A stretch of 64,000 bases of DNA. It comes from Dietzia natronolimnaea (GTDB lineage: Bacteria > Actinomycetota > Actinomycetes > Mycobacteriales > Mycobacteriaceae). The stretch lies in assembly GCF_039525805.1 (NCBI RefSeq), contig NZ_BAAAHZ010000003.1. One strand, 5' to 3'. Made by a program: the position numbers and the translations under genes. The notes under the pieces were generated by a model. That model searched no databases, had not been told where the DNA came from, and saw only the letters and a list, made by a program, of their open reading frames with translations. Each line of letters begins with the position of its first letter. Position 1 is the first letter of the stretch. Below are positions 1 to 9,589 of the stretch, one piece after another.

Positions 1-423
1 GTCTTCGCGGCGGGGGTCGGGGCCGCCGGCTTCGCGGTGGCCAGTTACGCCACCGTGCGTGCGACGTGGCTCGCCGCGGCGGTCGGGGCGATCGGGATGG
101 TCATCTTCCAGGCGGTCACGACGACCGGGCTGGGCGTGGTGGTGGGTTCCGCGCTCGCGGCCTGTGCGATGGGGTTGTTCGGCGGCATCCTCGCCCGTAT
201 CGCGACCGTCCCGCCACTGATCGTGACCATCGCGGGGATCACACCACTCCTACCCGGGCTGTCCGTCTATCGGGGACTGTCGGCCCTCACCAGTGACCAG
301 ACCGGTATCGGTGTGGGACTGATGTTCCAGGCCCTGGCGATCGCGGTGGCCCTGGCGGCCGGCATCGTGTTCGGCGAATGGGTCACGCGTAATCTGCGCA
401 GGTCCGCCGCCGCCGACCAGTGA
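1..423 (+). CDS. Threonine/serine exporter family protein, C-terminal part
   Basis: The reading frame is open from the first base of the window, so the gene begins upstream and only about 140 C-terminal residues are visible. They form several hydrophobic segments and contain PLLPGLSVYRG, which resembles the pore-region signature of the ThrE/DUF3815 (YjjB-like) exporters of Thr and Ser in the inner membrane. A GTG at 37 is only an internal codon. The end NLRRSAAADQ is a short cytosolic tail. A ThrE-like gene near otsA is also remembered from corynebacteria. The family call is fairly secure; substrate specificity is inferred. Confidence 0.75.
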   Translation, partial: VFAAGVGAAGFAVASYATVRATWLAAAVGAIGMVIFQAVTTTGLGVVVGSALAACAMGLFGGILARIATVPPLIVTIAGITPLLPGLSVYRGLSALTSDQTGIGVGLMFQALAIAVALAAGIVFGEWVTRNLRRSAAADQ

Positions 424-492
424 CGTAAGATGACGTCGGACGCCTGAGCCCACACGGGCCCTGCGTCCCATACCGACCACGGGAGGACACAC

Positions 493-681
493 ATGGCATC
501 CGCCGCAGCGGCCAGCAAGGAGCCCGAGCTCGACGTCGACCTCGAGCCCGTCGCCGACGAGACCGCATATCAGGCCCAGAGGATCGTGGCCTCGTACGCC
601 GCAGACGCCGACGAGTGCCTGATGCTGCTCGAGATGCTCGGGATCGGCCCCGAGAAGGTCGACCCTGCCGACGTCGACTAG
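493..681 (+). CDS. Small conserved hypothetical protein upstream of otsA
   Basis: A 62-residue acidic protein with no signal peptide and no membrane segment. A strong GGGAGGA ribosome binding site lies 8 bases before the ATG. A C-terminal stretch (about residues 28-55, ending in LLEMLGIGPEKVDP) looks helical. A protein of similar size lies directly upstream of otsA in mycobacteria (Rv3489), and the 31-base gap to otsA suggests cotranscription. I do not recognise a domain and assign no function. Confidence 0.7.
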   Translation: MASAAAASKEPELDVDLEPVADETAYQAQRIVASYAADADECLMLLEMLGIGPEKVDPADVD

Positions 682-712
682 CCGCATCACAGCGATCACG
701 GAAGGGACGGGG

Positions 713-2161
713 ATGACGCGCGCGACCGAGCAGACGCCACCGGACGCCGGTGCGGACTTCGTCGTCGTCGCCAATCGGCTACCCGTCGACCTCGTCCGTG
801 ACAAGGACGGCCGGGAACACTGGAAGGCCAGCCCCGGCGGGCTGGTGACGGCCCTGGAGTCCATCCTCAAGGCCAACCACGGCGCCTGGGTGGGTTGGCC
901 CGGCGTGGCGGACGCCGCCCCCGAGCCCTTCGACGCCGACGGCATCCGGCTGCACTCGGTCACGCTGTCCGCCGAGGATGTCGGGCTCTACTACGAGGGG
1001 TTCTCCAACGGCACGCTGTGGCCGCTGTTCCACGACGTGGTGGTCCCCCCCGAGTACCACCGCGAATGGTGGAACGCCTACGTCGCGATCAACCGCCGGT
1101 TCGCCGAGGCCACCGCCGCGGCCGCCGCCACCGACGCCACGGTCTGGGTGCAGGACTACCAACTCCTGCTGGTCCCCCGCCTGTTACGTGAGATGCGTCC
1201 CGACCTGACCATCGGGTTCTTCCTCCACATCCCGTTCCCCCCCGTCGAGTTGTTCATGCAGCTGCCGTGGCGCACGGAGATCGTCGACGGGATGCTCGGG
1301 GCCGATCTCGTGGGCTTCCACCTGCCCGGCGGAGCCGACAACTTCCGGATCCTCGCCAACCGACTCGGCGGCCACCCCTCCGTTCGGCTGCGTTCGACCC
1401 GGGGTCGGGCCTCCGAGATCCGCGTGGACGACCGCAGGGTCCGGGTGGGGGCGTTCCCCATCTCGATCGACTCGGCCGCCATCGACGCCGCCGCCCGCGA
1501 CCGCGACACCCGCGCCCGCGCGGAACGCCTGCGCACCGAACTCGGCTCACCAGAGATCCTGTTGCTGGGCGTCGACCGCCTCGACTACACCAAGGGGATC
1601 GACGTCCGGCTCCGCGCACTGGAGGAGTTGTTCGAGGAGGGGAGACTCGAGACCGCCGACGTCACCCTGCTCCAACTCGCCACCCCGAGCCGCGAGAGGG
1701 TCGAGCAGTACCAGATCATGCGCTCGCGGATCGAGGAGTCCGTGGGCCGGATCAACGGCAGTTTCGGCGAGATCGGGCACCCCGTGGTGACGTACATCCA
1801 CCGCCCCGTCCCCAAGTCCGAGCTCACGGCGTTCTACGTGGCCGCGGACGTCATGCTGGTCACCCCCGTGCGGGACGGGATGAACCTCGTGGCCAAGGAG
1901 TACGTGGCCTCCTGCACCGATGGCGAGGGCGCGCTGGTGCTGAGCGAGTTCGCCGGCGCCGCCGCCGAACTCCGGCAGGCGTACCTGTGCAATCCGCATG
2001 ACCTGGAGGGGGTCAAGGACGCCATCATGGCGGCCGTCACCGAGTCGAAGGACGACCGCCGTCGACGCATGCGGGCGCTGCGCCGACAGGTGCTGGGCAA
2101 CGACGTCCACGCGTGGGCACGACGGTTCTTCGAGACCCTCGACGCGACGTCCGACGAGTAG
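713..2161 (+). CDS. otsA: Trehalose-6-phosphate synthase (GT20)
   Basis: A 482-residue cytosolic glycosyltransferase that joins UDP- (or ADP/GDP-) glucose to glucose-6-phosphate to give trehalose-6-phosphate. The N-terminal VVANRLPVD, the WVQDYQLLLVP stretch near residue 145, LLGVDRLDYTKGI near residue 283 (sugar-phosphate/nucleotide binding) and VRDGMNLVAKEY near residue 387 are classic OtsA motifs, and the length is normal. It starts with ATG after GAAGGGACGGGG. In mycolata, trehalose carries mycolates and is an osmolyte. otsA borders the mce4 operon in mycobacteria too, and the two converge here with only 30 bases between stops. Confidence 0.95.
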   Translation: MTRATEQTPPDAGADFVVVANRLPVDLVRDKDGREHWKASPGGLVTALESILKANHGAWVGWPGVADAAPEPFDADGIRLHSVTLSAEDVGLYYEGFSNGTLWPLFHDVVVPPEYHREWWNAYVAINRRFAEATAAAAATDATVWVQDYQLLLVPRLLREMRPDLTIGFFLHIPFPPVELFMQLPWRTEIVDGMLGADLVGFHLPGGADNFRILANRLGGHPSVRLRSTRGRASEIRVDDRRVRVGAFPISIDSAAIDAAARDRDTRARAERLRTELGSPEILLLGVDRLDYTKGIDVRLRALEELFEEGRLETADVTLLQLATPSRERVEQYQIMRSRIEESVGRINGSFGEIGHPVVTYIHRPVPKSELTAFYVAADVMLVTPVRDGMNLVAKEYVASCTDGEGALVLSEFAGAAAELRQAYLCNPHDLEGVKDAIMAAVTESKDDRRRRMRALRRQVLGNDVHAWARRFFETLDATSDE

Positions 2162-2191
2162 TCACCGGGAACTCCGCGCAGCCGACCGCCG

Positions 2192-2968
2192 TCACAGCGC
2201 CTCCAGCTCACCCAGCTTCCAGGTTCCGTCAACGCGCTCCATCGAGAGGCTGAGCCGCGATGCCGAACTGGCCGCCTCGGGATCCTCCCTGGTCGACACC
2301 ATCCGGTTGAGCATCACCAGGACCGTCACGGTGTCAGCATCCACGACTTCCCTTGGTGCGGCCGCTGCCACGGTCGCGTAGACACTTGCTTCCTGCTGTT
2401 TGGCCGCGGAGGCCACGGCGGGCATGCTTTGTTCGACGAACTCCGTCAGCGCGGGATCGGTGAGTCGCTCGCGGACCGCCGCCAATTCTTGGTCGACCGT
2501 CCGGTGGTCATACGTGAACATCTGGGTGGCGATCTCGCGCGCGGCATCTGTCGCGGCGCGCGGGGCGTCGGCGATCTGCTCCTCGGTGGCCGCTTCACCC
2601 CTCGCCTCGACGTACTGCCAGGTCGACAGACCGGTGACGACGAGGAGGACCACGGACACCGCGGCCAGGGCGGTGGTGAGCCTGCGCTGACGGGTGGGAT
2701 CGAGTGGTTCCCGCGACGAGACCGGTGGCGCGGGGGGCGCCGATCCGTCACCAGTGGCCGCCCCGGAACCGCCGTCGGACTCCGCCCCCACCTCGGCCGC
2801 ACTGGTGCGCGGCATCGCCTCCATGCCCTCGAACAGGCCACCCGCGCGAGCGGCCTCTAATGCGCGCTCGCGAGCAGCATCGGCCTTGCGCTGGGCGCGG
2901 GCCGCGCGCTCGGCTTCCCGCTGCGCACGCCGGGCGGAGCGGACATCAGGCACGTCGTTCTCGCTCAC
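2192..2968 (-). CDS. Mce-associated membrane protein (distal, Rv3492c-like)
   Basis: A 258-residue protein, last gene of the mce4 operon. The first 45 residues are rich in Arg, Ala and Glu and probably form a charged helix (RSARRAQREAERAARAQRKA). One membrane helix follows at about 98-118 (ALAAVSVVLLVVTGLSTW), then an extracytoplasmic NTF2-like domain typical of Mce-associated proteins. Its ATG overlaps the stop of the preceding Mce-associated gene by 4 bases (ATGA). Such proteins are thought to support assembly or stability of the Mce importer; that role is inferred from family knowledge. Confidence 0.85.
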   Translation of the reverse strand: MSENDVPDVRSARRAQREAERAARAQRKADAARERALEAARAGGLFEGMEAMPRTSAAEVGAESDGGSGAATGDGSAPPAPPVSSREPLDPTRQRRLTTALAAVSVVLLVVTGLSTWQYVEARGEAATEEQIADAPRAATDAAREIATQMFTYDHRTVDQELAAVRERLTDPALTEFVEQSMPAVASAAKQQEASVYATVAAAAPREVVDADTVTVLVMLNRMVSTREDPEAASSASRLSLSMERVDGTWKLGELEAL

Positions 2969-3507
2969 GGGATGAAGTTCACCCCCGAGACCTTCATCTC
3001 GCCGTCGTCGTGGCGGTTGACCGTCACCCGGACGCGGTACTGCCGGTCCTGGTCCTCCTGTGACCTCGGGTTGCCGATGGTCTGGTCGATCGCCATGATC
3101 ACCTCTGCACGCTCGGGGGTGGACTGTTCGACCGCGGCGGCGGAGACGACTCCGTCGGCCACCACGGCGGTGGTCTCGACGACCTCCTCGTAGGAGTCAC
3201 GACGCGGGGTGAACTGCTCGGAGAAGTCGCCCTCGATCATCTCGACGATCCGGTCCACGTCTTCCGTCAGGGTCTCCTGACGGATCGTCATGAGCCTGGT
3301 CATCACCTCCGAGGCGAAATCACGGTAGGACGCGTCCAACTCGGTCGCGGAGGCACGATCGGCGCGGATCGTCGCGCCCTTGCCGCGCTCGGCCAACCAC
3401 AGACCCGACATCACGAGAGCCGCCACCAGGCACAGGGCTGCCACGACGGACGCGACCACCAGCCAGGTCCTCCCACCCTCGGTGGGTGTGTCGTCCGGCT
3501 GCGGCAC
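2965..3507 (-). CDS. Mce-associated membrane protein (proximal, Rv3493c-like)
   Basis: A 180-residue protein with a short cytosolic N-terminus, one membrane helix (about residues 15-37, TWLVVASVVAALCLVAALVM) and an extracytoplasmic domain ending SGVNFIP. The open frame continues far upstream, but those codons are antisense to mce4F. I place the start at the GTG whose first base is the last base of the mce4F TAG stop (TAGTG), which keeps the operon's tight coupling. It pairs with the next gene as the usual two Mce-associated proteins downstream of mceF. Confidence 0.85.
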   Translation of the reverse strand: MPQPDDTPTEGGRTWLVVASVVAALCLVAALVMSGLWLAERGKGATIRADRASATELDASYRDFASEVMTRLMTIRQETLTEDVDRIVEMIEGDFSEQFTPRRDSYEEVVETTAVVADGVVSAAAVEQSTPERAEVIMAIDQTIGNPRSQEDQDRQYRVRVTVNRHDDGEMKVSGVNFIP

Positions 3508-4925
3508 TAGATCACTCCGTTCGTCATGATGTCGGCGAGGTCGGCGTCCGCGGACAGCCTGCTCCCGGTTCCCAGGTTCAGCTGACGATACGTCTTGCCG
3601 TCCGCGCCCAGATACTCGCCCGTCGCGGGGTCGTACGTCGCCGCAGAGGTCCGGATCTCCCGTTCTCCGGTACCTGACGAGGGCACGACGTTCCATCCGT
3701 TGGGATTGTTGCCGGGCGGGCCGACCTCGCTGGTGTCGGGTGGGTTGTGCCCCTCCGGGCGGTAGTCTCCGGCCGCACACTCCTCGGGTGAGGCCCCGCG
3801 ACGGCCCGGGTACTCCATACAGGGGAGGTTCCGTGCCCCGCGGACCACCATCTGGGAGTCCTGCGGCACCTTGCAGTAGATGCCGTTGATCTGGGGCGGC
3901 ACCGACAGGTCGGCGGGTGAGCGTCGGTCGGAGGCGGGGAGGAAGCCGGTGGTGCACGGGGGCGTCTCGTTGATCTGCAGGTTGAAGTCGACCTTGATCT
4001 CACCGGTGTCGCGCGCGCCCTCGATCGCGGTGATGATCGAGGAGACCAGGGCGGGATAGATCACGAGGAGTTGCTCGATCGAGCGGTTGTACACCACACC
4101 GACCTCGCCGACGCTCATGAGGTTGGCCACGAGCACCGGCATGGTCGGCTGCAGATCGTTGAGCACCCTGGTGGCGCGCGCGAGGGAGTCGGGGCCCCGC
4201 TGGATGATCGAGGTGAGCTCGGGTTCGTTGACCCGGAGCTGGTCGGTGACGTCGGCGAGGTTTCGGGTCCACGCCCTGATGGAATCCGATGACCTGAGCT
4301 GGGAGTCCAGGACGGGTTCGGCGTCCTCGATCAACTGACGGGTGACGCCGGTGTTGGCGCGGGCTTCTTCGAGCAGGAGCTGTGCGGAATCGAGGAACTG
4401 CTGCAGGTCCCGCTCGGACCCGTTGAACGCGTCGAAGGACTCGCTGATGACGCGGCGCATCTTGGCGTCGTCGATCGAGGCCATGAGCACCGTGGCCTGG
4501 TCGAGGACGGGGCCGATGCCCTGCGGCATGTCGACCCGGTCCTCACCGAGCACGGTGCCGTCGCCCATCACTCCCCGCGGCTCGCCCTCGGGAACGAACT
4601 CGACGTACTGCTCGCCCACCGCGGAGACGCTTCGGATCTGCGCCCGGGCGTTCTCGGGAACATCCGCCCGAGAATCGAAATGGAGGTCGGCCACGACGTG
4701 ACCGGGTTTGAGGGTCACCGCGTCGACCCGCCCGATCACGTTGCCCAGGTAGGACACGTTGGCGTTCTTGTACAACCCGCCCGTGTCCGGCAACTCGAGA
4801 GCGACGTCGGTGCGCTGCCACCCGAACGCCGTCGGCAACCTGAGGTAGGCGACCGACATGACGGTCAAGGCGATCACCGTGACGACGGCGAAGATCGCCA
4901 GCTGGATCTTGACGAACCGGGTCAT
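3507..4925 (-). CDS. mce4F: Mce4F, MCE-family subunit of the steroid importer
   Basis: A 472-residue protein with one N-terminal membrane anchor (about 8-28) and an MCE/MlaD domain (about 36-115) containing the conserved pattern around GLYKNANVSYLGNVIGRV. A helical region follows, then a Pro/Gly/Asp-rich C-terminal tail with several cysteines. It is the sixth MCE subunit of a hexamer thought to form the periplasmic tunnel that carries cholesterol to the YrbE permease. Its ATG overlaps the mce4E stop by 4 bases. Placement beside cholesterol genes and a KstR site at the operon head identify the operon as the mce4 type. Confidence 0.93.
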   Translation of the reverse strand: MTRFVKIQLAIFAVVTVIALTVMSVAYLRLPTAFGWQRTDVALELPDTGGLYKNANVSYLGNVIGRVDAVTLKPGHVVADLHFDSRADVPENARAQIRSVSAVGEQYVEFVPEGEPRGVMGDGTVLGEDRVDMPQGIGPVLDQATVLMASIDDAKMRRVISESFDAFNGSERDLQQFLDSAQLLLEEARANTGVTRQLIEDAEPVLDSQLRSSDSIRAWTRNLADVTDQLRVNEPELTSIIQRGPDSLARATRVLNDLQPTMPVLVANLMSVGEVGVVYNRSIEQLLVIYPALVSSIITAIEGARDTGEIKVDFNLQINETPPCTTGFLPASDRRSPADLSVPPQINGIYCKVPQDSQMVVRGARNLPCMEYPGRRGASPEECAAGDYRPEGHNPPDTSEVGPPGNNPNGWNVVPSSGTGEREIRTSAATYDPATGEYLGADGKTYRQLNLGTGSRLSADADLADIMTNGVI

Positions 4926-6130
4926 CGCGGGGCCTCCTCTGGCGTGGCGTCCGACTCCGGCATGTCCGGCACCAGCTCGGTGAACGGGTTCTCCTGCGAC
5001 GGTTCCGGCCGGGGGACGTCGAGAGAGAACGGGTCCACGCTCGACGGCGGGGTGGGCGCGAGACCGACATACCCCTCGAGACCTGCCATCCGGTTACCGA
5101 ACTCGGTGCCCAGTAGCAGCGTCTCCGCCAGCCGCGGCATCGAGGCATCCGCGTGGATGTACAGGTTGGCGTAGTCGCCGCGGAGGAAGTTGTCGATGCC
5201 CGCCTGGGGGAACGGGAAAGTGATGAGCACGCTCAGTGCCCGGGTCAGGTCGCGACCTGCGTTGGCCAGTGCGTCGAGGACCGGGGTGATGTCGCGGAGG
5301 TTGTCGACGAGATTCTGTCCGCCGCCGGCGTCGATCACCTGGTTGGCCTTGTTCCCCAGGTCTCCCAGGGAGACCATCGCCGTGGTCAACTCCTGCTTCT
5401 GATCGTTGATCAGGGCCACCGCCTCCGGCATCTGGGCCAGCGCCCGGGCCAGGGTGTCGGTCTGGTCGTTGATCTGTCGGGAGAGCCTGTCCAACCCGTC
5501 CATCGCGGCGATGATGTCCGCCCGTTGCGCGTCGAGCCCACTGACGGTCGTCTCCAGTTGCTCGATGACCTCCCGGGTGTCGACCTCCCGTCCACCCAGT
5601 GCCGCGTTGAACTCCTGCGCAATGGTCTCGAACTGCGCCAGGCCACCGTCGGTGAGCACGACCGACAGCGCCGACAGCGTCTGCTCGGTCGTCGGGTACA
5701 CGCCGGCACGAGCCAGGGGGATCACATCTCCGTCCGAGAGGGTGCCCTGGGGATCCCCGTCCGGCGGCGGGAACAACTCGAGGTGCTGTGATCCGAGGAG
5801 GCTGGTCTGACCGATCTTCGCGTGCGCATTCGCCGGGAGCCTGACCTCCTCGTTGAGCGAGACGGTCACTATCGCGGTGTAGTCCTCGACCCTCATCCCG
5901 GTGATCGACCCGACGTTGACGTCATTGACCCGGACCGGGGAGTTGCGGGTGATGGTGGTGACGTTGGGCATCTCGATGGTGACCTCATACGCGCCGTCTC
6001 CTCGGCCCTGCGCGCCGGGCAGCGGGAGGGAGTTCAGGCCCTCCCATGTGCAGCCGGCACCGGCGACAAGGGCGGCTGCGCCGAGCGCGCCCATCCTCAA
6101 CAGTCGCCCCCGGGGGCGTTCGCCGTTCAT
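4922..6130 (-). CDS. mce4E: Mce4E/LprN, MCE-family lipoprotein
   Basis: A 402-residue MCE protein with a lipoprotein signal peptide: an Arg-rich start, hydrophobic core and lipobox AGAG-C with Cys27 as the probable lipidated residue. The MCE domain (about residues 45-125, VTIEMPNVTTITRNSPVRVN) is followed by long helices and a Pro-rich tail. In every mce operon the fifth subunit is a lipoprotein, and this gene fits that position. Its ATG directly abuts the mce4D stop. It is expected to be anchored at the cell envelope as part of the steroid importer. Confidence 0.93.
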   Translation of the reverse strand: MNGERPRGRLLRMGALGAAALVAGAGCTWEGLNSLPLPGAQGRGDGAYEVTIEMPNVTTITRNSPVRVNDVNVGSITGMRVEDYTAIVTVSLNEEVRLPANAHAKIGQTSLLGSQHLELFPPPDGDPQGTLSDGDVIPLARAGVYPTTEQTLSALSVVLTDGGLAQFETIAQEFNAALGGREVDTREVIEQLETTVSGLDAQRADIIAAMDGLDRLSRQINDQTDTLARALAQMPEAVALINDQKQELTTAMVSLGDLGNKANQVIDAGGGQNLVDNLRDITPVLDALANAGRDLTRALSVLITFPFPQAGIDNFLRGDYANLYIHADASMPRLAETLLLGTEFGNRMAGLEGYVGLAPTPPSSVDPFSLDVPRPEPSQENPFTELVPDMPESDATPEEAPR

Positions 6131-7396
6131 CTACGCCCCTCCCGTCACGAGGAGGGTGTCGGTGAGGTTGTCTCCCCTGTTGACCACATTCACCAGTGGA
6201 TCCGGCCGAGCGGACACCGGCTGAACACCCGGCGGAGTCTGAGTTCCCGGCTTCTGGGAGTCCCAGATCTGCTGGGGCTCCGCGGTCGGGGTGATGGGCG
6301 GGCTGACGACCCCGTACGGGTAGTTGGAGGTGAGCGAATTGAAGAGCGGGCCCATGTACTCCGCGCACAGCTGAGCATCGGACTCCGCGGTGTTGTTCGC
6401 GAGCCCGGCGATAGCACCGCAGATGAAGTTGGTCGGGTTGGCCATCTGATTGGTGGACAGAACGCCGGTCAGAACGCCCTGGTAGGGCCGATAGATATTG
6501 TAGAAGTTCGACATCCCGGTGGGGCCCACGTGCAGGACGCCCTCCAGGTCGGCCCGCCTCTCGCGGACCACCTCGGTCGCCTGGCCCAGCTTGTCGACAG
6601 CGGTGGTCACTCGTTCTCCGTTGTTCTCCAGGAATCGATTGATATCCGTGATCGCGAGATCGAGGTCCCGTAGGGCTGAATCGATATCGTCAGTCTGGTC
6701 GCCGAGTACCTGGGACACGCTCGCCAGCCTTCCTCCGAAGGACACGATCTGCTCCTCGCTCTGGGACAGCGCGGTGACGAACAGCTGAAGGTTCTTCAGC
6801 GTCGTGAAGAGGTTCTCCCGCCCGTCCGAGAGCAACGCCATGGTCTGGGAGACTTCGCTGAGTGCCTCGCGGACCTCGACTCCGTTGCCGTCGAGCATCG
6901 CCTCCGCGGAATCGACGAAATCACCGAGCGGTCCCGTCTCCTCGTCACCGGTGGGACCGAGTGCCGTGGACAGCTTCATGAGCTGGTCCTTGACCCCGTC
7001 CCATTCGACGGGGATGGCCGTGCGCTCGACAGGTATCGAGCCCCCGTCCGGCATCTCCTCGCCACCGGTGAAGGCCGGTGAGAGCTGCACGAAACGTTCG
7101 GCGACGAGCGACTGTGCCACGAGCAGCGCGGTCGCGTCGGCCGGCACTGGGACGTCCTCGTCGACCTTCATCGTGACTTTGGACGATCCGCCTTCGGTGG
7201 TGATGTCCGTGATGGTCCCGACGCGAACGCCGAGGATCCGGACCGTGTCGTCCACGTAGACACCTCGGGTCGATTCGAAGTAGGCGCTGATGGTCTTGGA
7301 ACGCGAGGTGAATAACCACACCGCGGCCACCACGAGAAGGACGACGACGACGAGGGCAACGACCTTGGCCAACGTGGTCGAGAGGAGTCGGGTCAT
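6131..7396 (-). CDS. mce4D: Mce4D, MCE-family subunit
   Basis: A 421-residue MCE subunit with an N-terminal membrane anchor (about 9-29, LAKVVALVVVVLLVVAAVWLF) and MCE domain (about 35-115, with GVYVDDTVRILGVRVGTI). A predicted helical barrel region and a Pro-rich C-terminus (TPPGVQPVSARPDP) follow. The ATG overlaps the mce4C stop by 4 bases. It acts with the other five MCE subunits as the extracytoplasmic part of the importer. Nothing in it departs from the family. Confidence 0.92.
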   Translation of the reverse strand: MTRLLSTTLAKVVALVVVVLLVVAAVWLFTSRSKTISAYFESTRGVYVDDTVRILGVRVGTITDITTEGGSSKVTMKVDEDVPVPADATALLVAQSLVAERFVQLSPAFTGGEEMPDGGSIPVERTAIPVEWDGVKDQLMKLSTALGPTGDEETGPLGDFVDSAEAMLDGNGVEVREALSEVSQTMALLSDGRENLFTTLKNLQLFVTALSQSEEQIVSFGGRLASVSQVLGDQTDDIDSALRDLDLAITDINRFLENNGERVTTAVDKLGQATEVVRERRADLEGVLHVGPTGMSNFYNIYRPYQGVLTGVLSTNQMANPTNFICGAIAGLANNTAESDAQLCAEYMGPLFNSLTSNYPYGVVSPPITPTAEPQQIWDSQKPGTQTPPGVQPVSARPDPLVNVVNRGDNLTDTLLVTGGA

Positions 7397-8541
7397 CGCG
7401 GTAGCCTCTTCTCGCCCCAGCCGGGGAACTCATCCATCAGTGTCAGGCCCGGAACACCCGGCATGGTCGGCTCACGGACGAGACCCGGTTCGGGACGGAC
7501 CCGGTCATCGATGAGAGGCATGATGTCGCGGAGGATCGTCTGTTGGTACTGGCCCAGGGAGAGGTTGGACACGTAGGCGTTGAACCACGGTCCGGAGGCC
7601 ACGGCCTCACTCAACGCGGTGGAGTAGGGGACGATCCGCCGCAGACCGAGATCGATGTCGTCCTTGTTGCGGATCAGCAGGTCCGACACCTGTTCCAGTT
7701 TGTCCAGCGCGGGGCCCAACTGTGCCTCGTTGTCCTGAACCAGCCCCGAGAGCTGACGAGCGAGTTCGTCGATGTTGACGATCAACTCGCTCAGCGCCCT
7801 GCGTCGGAGATCGAGCTGGGTGAACAGCACGTTGCCGTCAACCATGAGCTGGTTGATCTGATCACTGCGCTGACCGAGCACGTCGGTGGTCCCGGCAGCC
7901 TTCTCGAGAAGCTGGCGCACGCCTTCATCGCGTTGGTTGAGCGAGGCCGAGAGTCTGGTGATCCCGTCGAGCGCACCCCTGATCTCAGGTGAGGACCCTT
8001 CCATGGTCTCCGCGATCACCGTCAACGCCTCGTCGACCTTGTCGGTGTCCATGGCCTCGACGGTGTCGCTGAGATCCCCCAACGCGGAGGTGAGGGAATA
8101 GGGAACGGAGGTCCGCTCGAGGGGGATGGTGTTGTCGTGCAACTCCCCCCGGCCGTCGGAGAACACGCCCAGCGCGCGGCGGCCCAGGATGGAGTCGGTC
8201 TTGACCTGGGCGGAAGTGTCCGCCCCTAGTGCGACGTCGGTGTCGATGGCGAAGCGGACCCGGACCCTGTCCCCGTCGAGGTCGATGCTGCGGACCGAAC
8301 CGACGTTCATACCGGCCACCTGGACGGCGTCGCCGGTGTTGAGCCCCGCGGCATCGGCGACGTACGCCGTCGCGTTCCGCATCCCGTTGACGTAGGGGAT
8401 CCGGTCGTAGTTCAGGGAGATCGCCATCAGCGCGACGGCGCCCAGGGCGCCCCAGGCACCTATGGCCTTGGGGTCGCGATCGCGGAAGCGGAGCTGGCCC
8501 CGCGGAGCCCTGGGGGGGGTGCTTTTCGTGGAGTCACTCAT
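7393..8541 (-). CDS. mce4C: Mce4C, MCE-family subunit
   Basis: A 382-residue MCE protein. A basic cytosolic N-terminus of about 30 residues precedes a membrane helix (about 30-47, WGALGAVALMAISLN) and the MCE domain (about 58-135, with AAGLNTGDAVQVAGMNVGSV). Long helical segments follow. The start is an ATG overlapping the end of mce4B by 8 bases, a tighter overlap than elsewhere in the operon. It is a tunnel subunit of the steroid importer by family. Confidence 0.92.
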   Translation of the reverse strand: MSDSTKSTPPRAPRGQLRFRDRDPKAIGAWGALGAVALMAISLNYDRIPYVNGMRNATAYVADAAGLNTGDAVQVAGMNVGSVRSIDLDGDRVRVRFAIDTDVALGADTSAQVKTDSILGRRALGVFSDGRGELHDNTIPLERTSVPYSLTSALGDLSDTVEAMDTDKVDEALTVIAETMEGSSPEIRGALDGITRLSASLNQRDEGVRQLLEKAAGTTDVLGQRSDQINQLMVDGNVLFTQLDLRRRALSELIVNIDELARQLSGLVQDNEAQLGPALDKLEQVSDLLIRNKDDIDLGLRRIVPYSTALSEAVASGPWFNAYVSNLSLGQYQQTILRDIMPLIDDRVRPEPGLVREPTMPGVPGLTLMDEFPGWGEKRLPR

Positions 8542-9589
8542 CGGGGAAGGAACACCGTCCCGTCGTCTGCTCGTACTGGGGCAGGTAGACGCTTCTGCCC
8601 GTAGCGGGATTGGTGAGTTGCACTATCACGCCGCAGAGATAGAACTGGAAGAAGCTCCCGTACACGCCCAGGCGGCTCATCTTCTCGAAGTCGGACGGGA
8701 GCCTGTTGATGACGTTCTCGACGAACGGCTCGTCCTCGTTCATCAGCGTGGCCACGCGATCGAGTTGCGCGATGTCCTCCTTGAGAGGAGTCCGCACGTC
8801 TGCCAGGAGGGTCGTCATGTTCGCACTGGCGTCGTTGAGACGACTCACCGATTCCCCGATCGGCTCCGAGTTCGCGGCCAGACCCGAGACGAGTTGCTGC
8901 AGGTCGACGACGATCGAGTCCACGTTCTCCTGATTGTCCGACACCGTGGTGAGCACTCCGTTGAGATTGGTGATCACGTCACCGATGAGCTGGTCGCGGT
9001 CCGCCAGTGTCCGAGTGAGGGACGACGTCGAGGCGAGCAGGTCCTGGACCGTGCCGGCCTCGCCCTGGAAGACCTTGACTATCGATTCCGACAATTGGTT
9101 GACCTGGCCGGGGTCCAGTGCGCGGAACAGCGGGCGGAACCCGCCCAGCAACGCGTCGAGATCCAGGGCCGGGGCGGTCTGGGTGATCGGTAGTGTGCCA
9201 CCCGGTTCGAGAGCGGACTGGTCTCCCTCCCCCCGTTTGAGTTCCAGGTAGCGGTCACCGGTCAGGTTCTCGTAGCGGACCATCGCCTCGGTGCTCTGAT
9301 GGACGACCTGGTTACCCGCCACCGAGAACTGGACCGCCGCGATGTTCCCGTCCTCCAGTCCGATGCTGTGGACGCGGCCCACCTCCACGCCCGCGATCCG
9401 GACCTTGTCACCTGATTCGAGTCCGGACACGTCGGAGAACACCGCGTGGTACCTCTCCGAATCGCCGGTTCGATACTCGCTGAAGACCATGATCAAACCC
9501 GCCAGCACCAACACCATGACCGTCGTGAAGACCGAGAGTTTGATCAAGGTCGCCCGGGCGGTGCGTGCGGCCGAACGCCCGGCGGTCAC
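8534..9589 (-). CDS. mce4B: Mce4B, MCE-family subunit
   Basis: A 351-residue MCE subunit with membrane anchor (about 13-36, TLIKLSVFTTVMVLVLAGLI) and MCE domain (about 45-130, with VSGLESGDKVRIAGVEVGRV). The open frame runs on upstream inside mce4A, but homologous coding begins at the GTG at 9589, whose sequence GTGA overlaps the mce4A stop by 4 bases. The length matches MceB proteins. It ends with CSFPDE and probably forms a disulfide in the periplasm with the Cys near YLCGVIV. Confidence 0.92.
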   Translation of the reverse strand: MTAGRSAARTARATLIKLSVFTTVMVLVLAGLIMVFSEYRTGDSERYHAVFSDVSGLESGDKVRIAGVEVGRVHSIGLEDGNIAAVQFSVAGNQVVHQSTEAMVRYENLTGDRYLELKRGEGDQSALEPGGTLPITQTAPALDLDALLGGFRPLFRALDPGQVNQLSESIVKVFQGEAGTVQDLLASTSSLTRTLADRDQLIGDVITNLNGVLTTVSDNQENVDSIVVDLQQLVSGLAANSEPIGESVSRLNDASANMTTLLADVRTPLKEDIAQLDRVATLMNEDEPFVENVINRLPSDFEKMSRLGVYGSFFQFYLCGVIVQLTNPATGRSVYLPQYEQTTGRCSFPDE